NCBI GenBank assembly: GCA_045598025.1
Contig: JAZLLH010000044.1
Coordinates: forward strand, 1 to 54,703
Source of the DNA: UBA1195 sp045598025
Lineage (GTDB): Bacteria > Bacteroidota > Bacteroidia > Bacteroidales > WCHB1-69
DNA: 54,703 nt
Reading direction: 5' to 3'
Shown: in pieces, positions 53,143 through 54,703 of the stretch
Numbering within the stretch: position 1 is the stretch's first letter
How the letters are laid out: every line of letters begins with the position of its first letter
Translations under genes and position numbers: made by a program
The notes under the pieces: generated by a model
Databases searched by the model: none
What the model was told of the DNA's origin: nothing
What the model saw: only the letters and a program-made list of their open reading frames with translations

Positions 53143-54477
53143 TTATTTTTTCTGTTGTCGGGCGCGAATGATGGCTCCTGTTCTGTTTTTTCCCAGGCGG
53201 ATCAGATCCAGTAGCGGACGATGGGCCGGACAGGTGAACTGACAGCAGCCGCACTCTATACAGTCCATGATATGATGTTGCTCCGTGTCATCCCATCTGG
53301 AACGTTCGGCATAGGCAGAGAGCAGGTATGGCTCCAATCCCATGGGGCAGACATCCACACATTTCGCACAGCGGATGCAGTTGCTCGCCTGGGAGCGTCT
53401 GGCTTCTTTTTCACGGATGATCAGAATGGAAGAGAATCCTTTGGTCGTATATATATTCAAATCTGTTATGGCTTTTCCCATCATGGGTCCGCCGCAGATT
53501 ACCTTTCCTGTATCGGCCGGAAGTCCGCCGTTGCTTTCAATGATCTCCATTATCGGAGTTCCGAAGCGGGCATACAGATTACAGGGATGTTCCACCGATT
53601 TTCCGCTATAGGTGAGGTATTGTCCGATGAGCGGTCTGTTTTTCTGAACGGCTTCGTATACAGCCAGCGTGGTACTGACATTGCAGACAATACATCCTAC
53701 GTCCAGGGGGAGTTTTCCGGAGGGTACCTCCCTGCCGGTTATGGATTTTATTAATTGTTTTTCAGCTCCTTGCGGGTATTTTGTGCGCAGAACTTCCACG
53801 ATGACTCCCGGATAGGCTGAAATTTTTTCCTGCAGGCAGGCAATGGCCTCTTTTTTGTTCTCTTCCACGCCAATGTGTACCTTTTCCAGATTCAGGGCCT
53901 TTCGCAGTATACAGGTTCCGATGAGAAATTCATCTGCCTTTTCTCTGAGAATGCGGTTGTCTATGGAAATATAAGGTTCACATTCGGCTGCATTGATGAG
54001 CAGGTACTCGGCTTTTTTTCCTTCCGGAACGGACAGTTTGACATGGGTCGGGAAACAGGCTCCACCCAGTCCGACGATGCCTTTTTCTCTGATTTTAGCG
54101 ACAATTTCAGAAGGAGAGAGGAGAATATCTCTTTTCAATTCCGGCCTACGATCGATATCCTCTTCCCATTCGTCTCCTTCCACTCGAATGAAGATGGCTG
54201 TTTTTTTGTAGCCGGACAGGTCTGGAATCGCCTCCACCTTTTCCACCGTACCGGAATAGGGAGAATGCAGATTGGCCGAAACGAAGGCTTCACCTTTAGC
54301 CAAAAGCTGTCCGACCCTGACTTTGTCTCCTTTCTGAACCACTACGGTTGCAGGAGCTCCCAGGTGCTGGGATGCGTAAAGTACAGCTTGCTTGGGCAGG
54401 GGAAATTCTTCCAGAATGGAATCATGTGCAAGTTTATTCTCTTCGGGATGTATCCCGCCTTTTTTGAAAGTTTTCAC
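53143..54477 (-). CDS. rnfC: Rnf electron transport complex subunit RnfC
   Basis: This 444-residue peripheral NADH/FMN and iron-sulfur subunit is homologous to NuoF. The N-terminal KTFKKGGIHPEENK is the family start, and GLGGACFPTHVKL is the FMN/NAD region. Two ferredoxin-type Fe-S motifs are CIRCAKCVDVCP (near residue 366) and CIECGCCQFTCP (near 405). The open frame continues to 54573, but no ATG fits. The GTG at 54477 begins exactly at the conserved N-terminus and leaves about 30 bases after the predicted transcript start, so GTG is the proposed start. It is the first gene of the rnfCDGEA-lipoprotein-pyrK run, with no rnfB before it. Confidence 0.93.
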   Translation of the reverse strand: MKTFKKGGIHPEENKLAHDSILEEFPLPKQAVLYASQHLGAPATVVVQKGDKVRVGQLLAKGEAFVSANLHSPYSGTVEKVEAIPDLSGYKKTAIFIRVEGDEWEEDIDRRPELKRDILLSPSEIVAKIREKGIVGLGGACFPTHVKLSVPEGKKAEYLLINAAECEPYISIDNRILREKADEFLIGTCILRKALNLEKVHIGVEENKKEAIACLQEKISAYPGVIVEVLRTKYPQGAEKQLIKSITGREVPSGKLPLDVGCIVCNVSTTLAVYEAVQKNRPLIGQYLTYSGKSVEHPCNLYARFGTPIMEIIESNGGLPADTGKVICGGPMMGKAITDLNIYTTKGFSSILIIREKEARRSQASNCIRCAKCVDVCPMGLEPYLLSAYAERSRWDDTEQHHIMDCIECGCCQFTCPAHRPLLDLIRLGKNRTGAIIRARQQKK

Positions 54478-54510
54478 TTGTAATGTTTTTCGTGAATAAA
54501 ATTTAAACTG

Positions 54511-54538
54511 CAAAGATACATCAAAAATGTAAGACAAA
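54511..54538 (-). promoter_or_regulatory. Promoter of the rnfCDGEA-lipoprotein-pyrK operon
   Basis: On the minus strand, TTTG (54535-54538) and TATCTTTG (54511-54518) are separated by 16 bases, a good Bacteroidota -33/-7 pair upstream of the GTG at 54477. Confidence 0.7.
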
Positions 54539-54587
54539 TCCTCAAAATGACAAAAAAAATAAAAGGAGCACAAAAAAGGGGAAAGTT

Positions 54588-54703
54588 ATGGGCGGTTTCA
54601 GATTAGAAAAAACACTTCCCAAGCCGAAAACCTTCCAAAAAAAGGCGGAGAGTGTAACGGTTTTGTTCAAAAAAGGGGTAATAACAGGGCTGATAGGGGT
54701 CCG
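54588..54703 (+). CDS. Start of a divergent gene running off the window (function unknown)
   Basis: An ATG at 54588 opens a frame with no stop to the window end (38 codons). It is preceded by purine-rich AAAAGGAGC and GGGGAAAG. The product begins with a Lys-rich hydrophilic stretch (GGFRLEKTLPKPKTFQKKAE) and then turns hydrophobic (VITGLIGV). I do not recognise it. It is divergent from rnfC, so rnfB is not directly upstream of rnfC in the same direction. Confidence 0.45.
   Translation, partial: MGGFRLEKTLPKPKTFQKKAESVTVLFKKGVITGLIGV

Noticed and set aside
1..54703. CRISPR array, insertion sequence, prophage or integrative element
   Set aside because: No short regularly spaced repeats, transposase, integrase or phage structural genes are visible; the only long exact DNA repeat I noticed is the tRNA-Asn pair.

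Overview
The window looks like a chromosomal segment of a Bacteroidales bacterium (phylum Bacteroidota). Four things support this. Two secreted proteins end in type IX secretion (T9SS) type A sorting domains. Promoter-like TAnnTTTG boxes lie upstream of many genes, the -7 element of the Bacteroidota primary sigma factor. Several families are typical of the phylum: DUF4301, BACON-like domains and NspC. The housekeeping proteins are also of Bacteroidota type. Base composition looks close to balanced by eye; I did not compute it. No integrase, transposase, phage module or CRISPR array is visible, so most of the window reads as core genome.

Layout. 1-6075: the 3' part of a giant secreted modular beta-helix protein with a T9SS tail, closed by a strong terminator. 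6235-9971: a small membrane protein, an acyl-ACP thioesterase and, convergent to them, a CPA2 antiporter. 10060-12895 (minus): cupin, YggS and argS. 13043-19774 (plus): sbcD-sbcC (ATGA overlap), then polA behind its own promoter. 19787-28342 (plus): a cell-envelope run of flippase, GT4 glycosyltransferase, DUF4301, polytopic membrane protein, membrane-anchored transglutaminase-like protein, nspC and manA. 28381-32060 (minus): pyrB-pyrI-lpxD and a lone arginine deiminase. 32208-34288 (plus): a small exported protein and an S41 processing protease. 34463-34674: two identical tRNA-Asn genes and a terminator, followed by a decayed AAA+/DUF4143 ATPase fragment. 34910-41298 (minus): sufC, an RsmI-like methyltransferase, Wzz, an O-antigen ligase/polymerase, yraN, an SDR and obgE. 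41493-47776 (plus): dnaE and a T9SS-exported subtilisin with BACON-like domains. 47825-54477 (minus): rnfC-D-G-E-A, an Ig-like lipoprotein and pyrK. A divergent reading frame starts at 54588 and runs off the window.

How the genes fit together. Surface biology dominates: two T9SS cargo proteins, O-antigen chain-length control and polymerisation, a flippase/glycosyltransferase pair, lipid A synthesis (lpxD), mannose-6-phosphate isomerase and periplasmic proteolysis. Energy conservation is represented by the Rnf complex. Its gene order here lacks rnfB and ends with an Ig-like lipoprotein and PyrK. DNA replication and repair genes (dnaE, polA, sbcCD) are spread between these blocks.

The points most worth a second look are the repeat architecture of the giant surface protein, the Rnf-lipoprotein-PyrK operon without rnfB, the envelope cassette containing DUF4301 and a transglutaminase-like protein, and the ATPase relic beside the tandem tRNA-Asn genes. 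I do not see clear evidence of a wholly new defence or mobile system.
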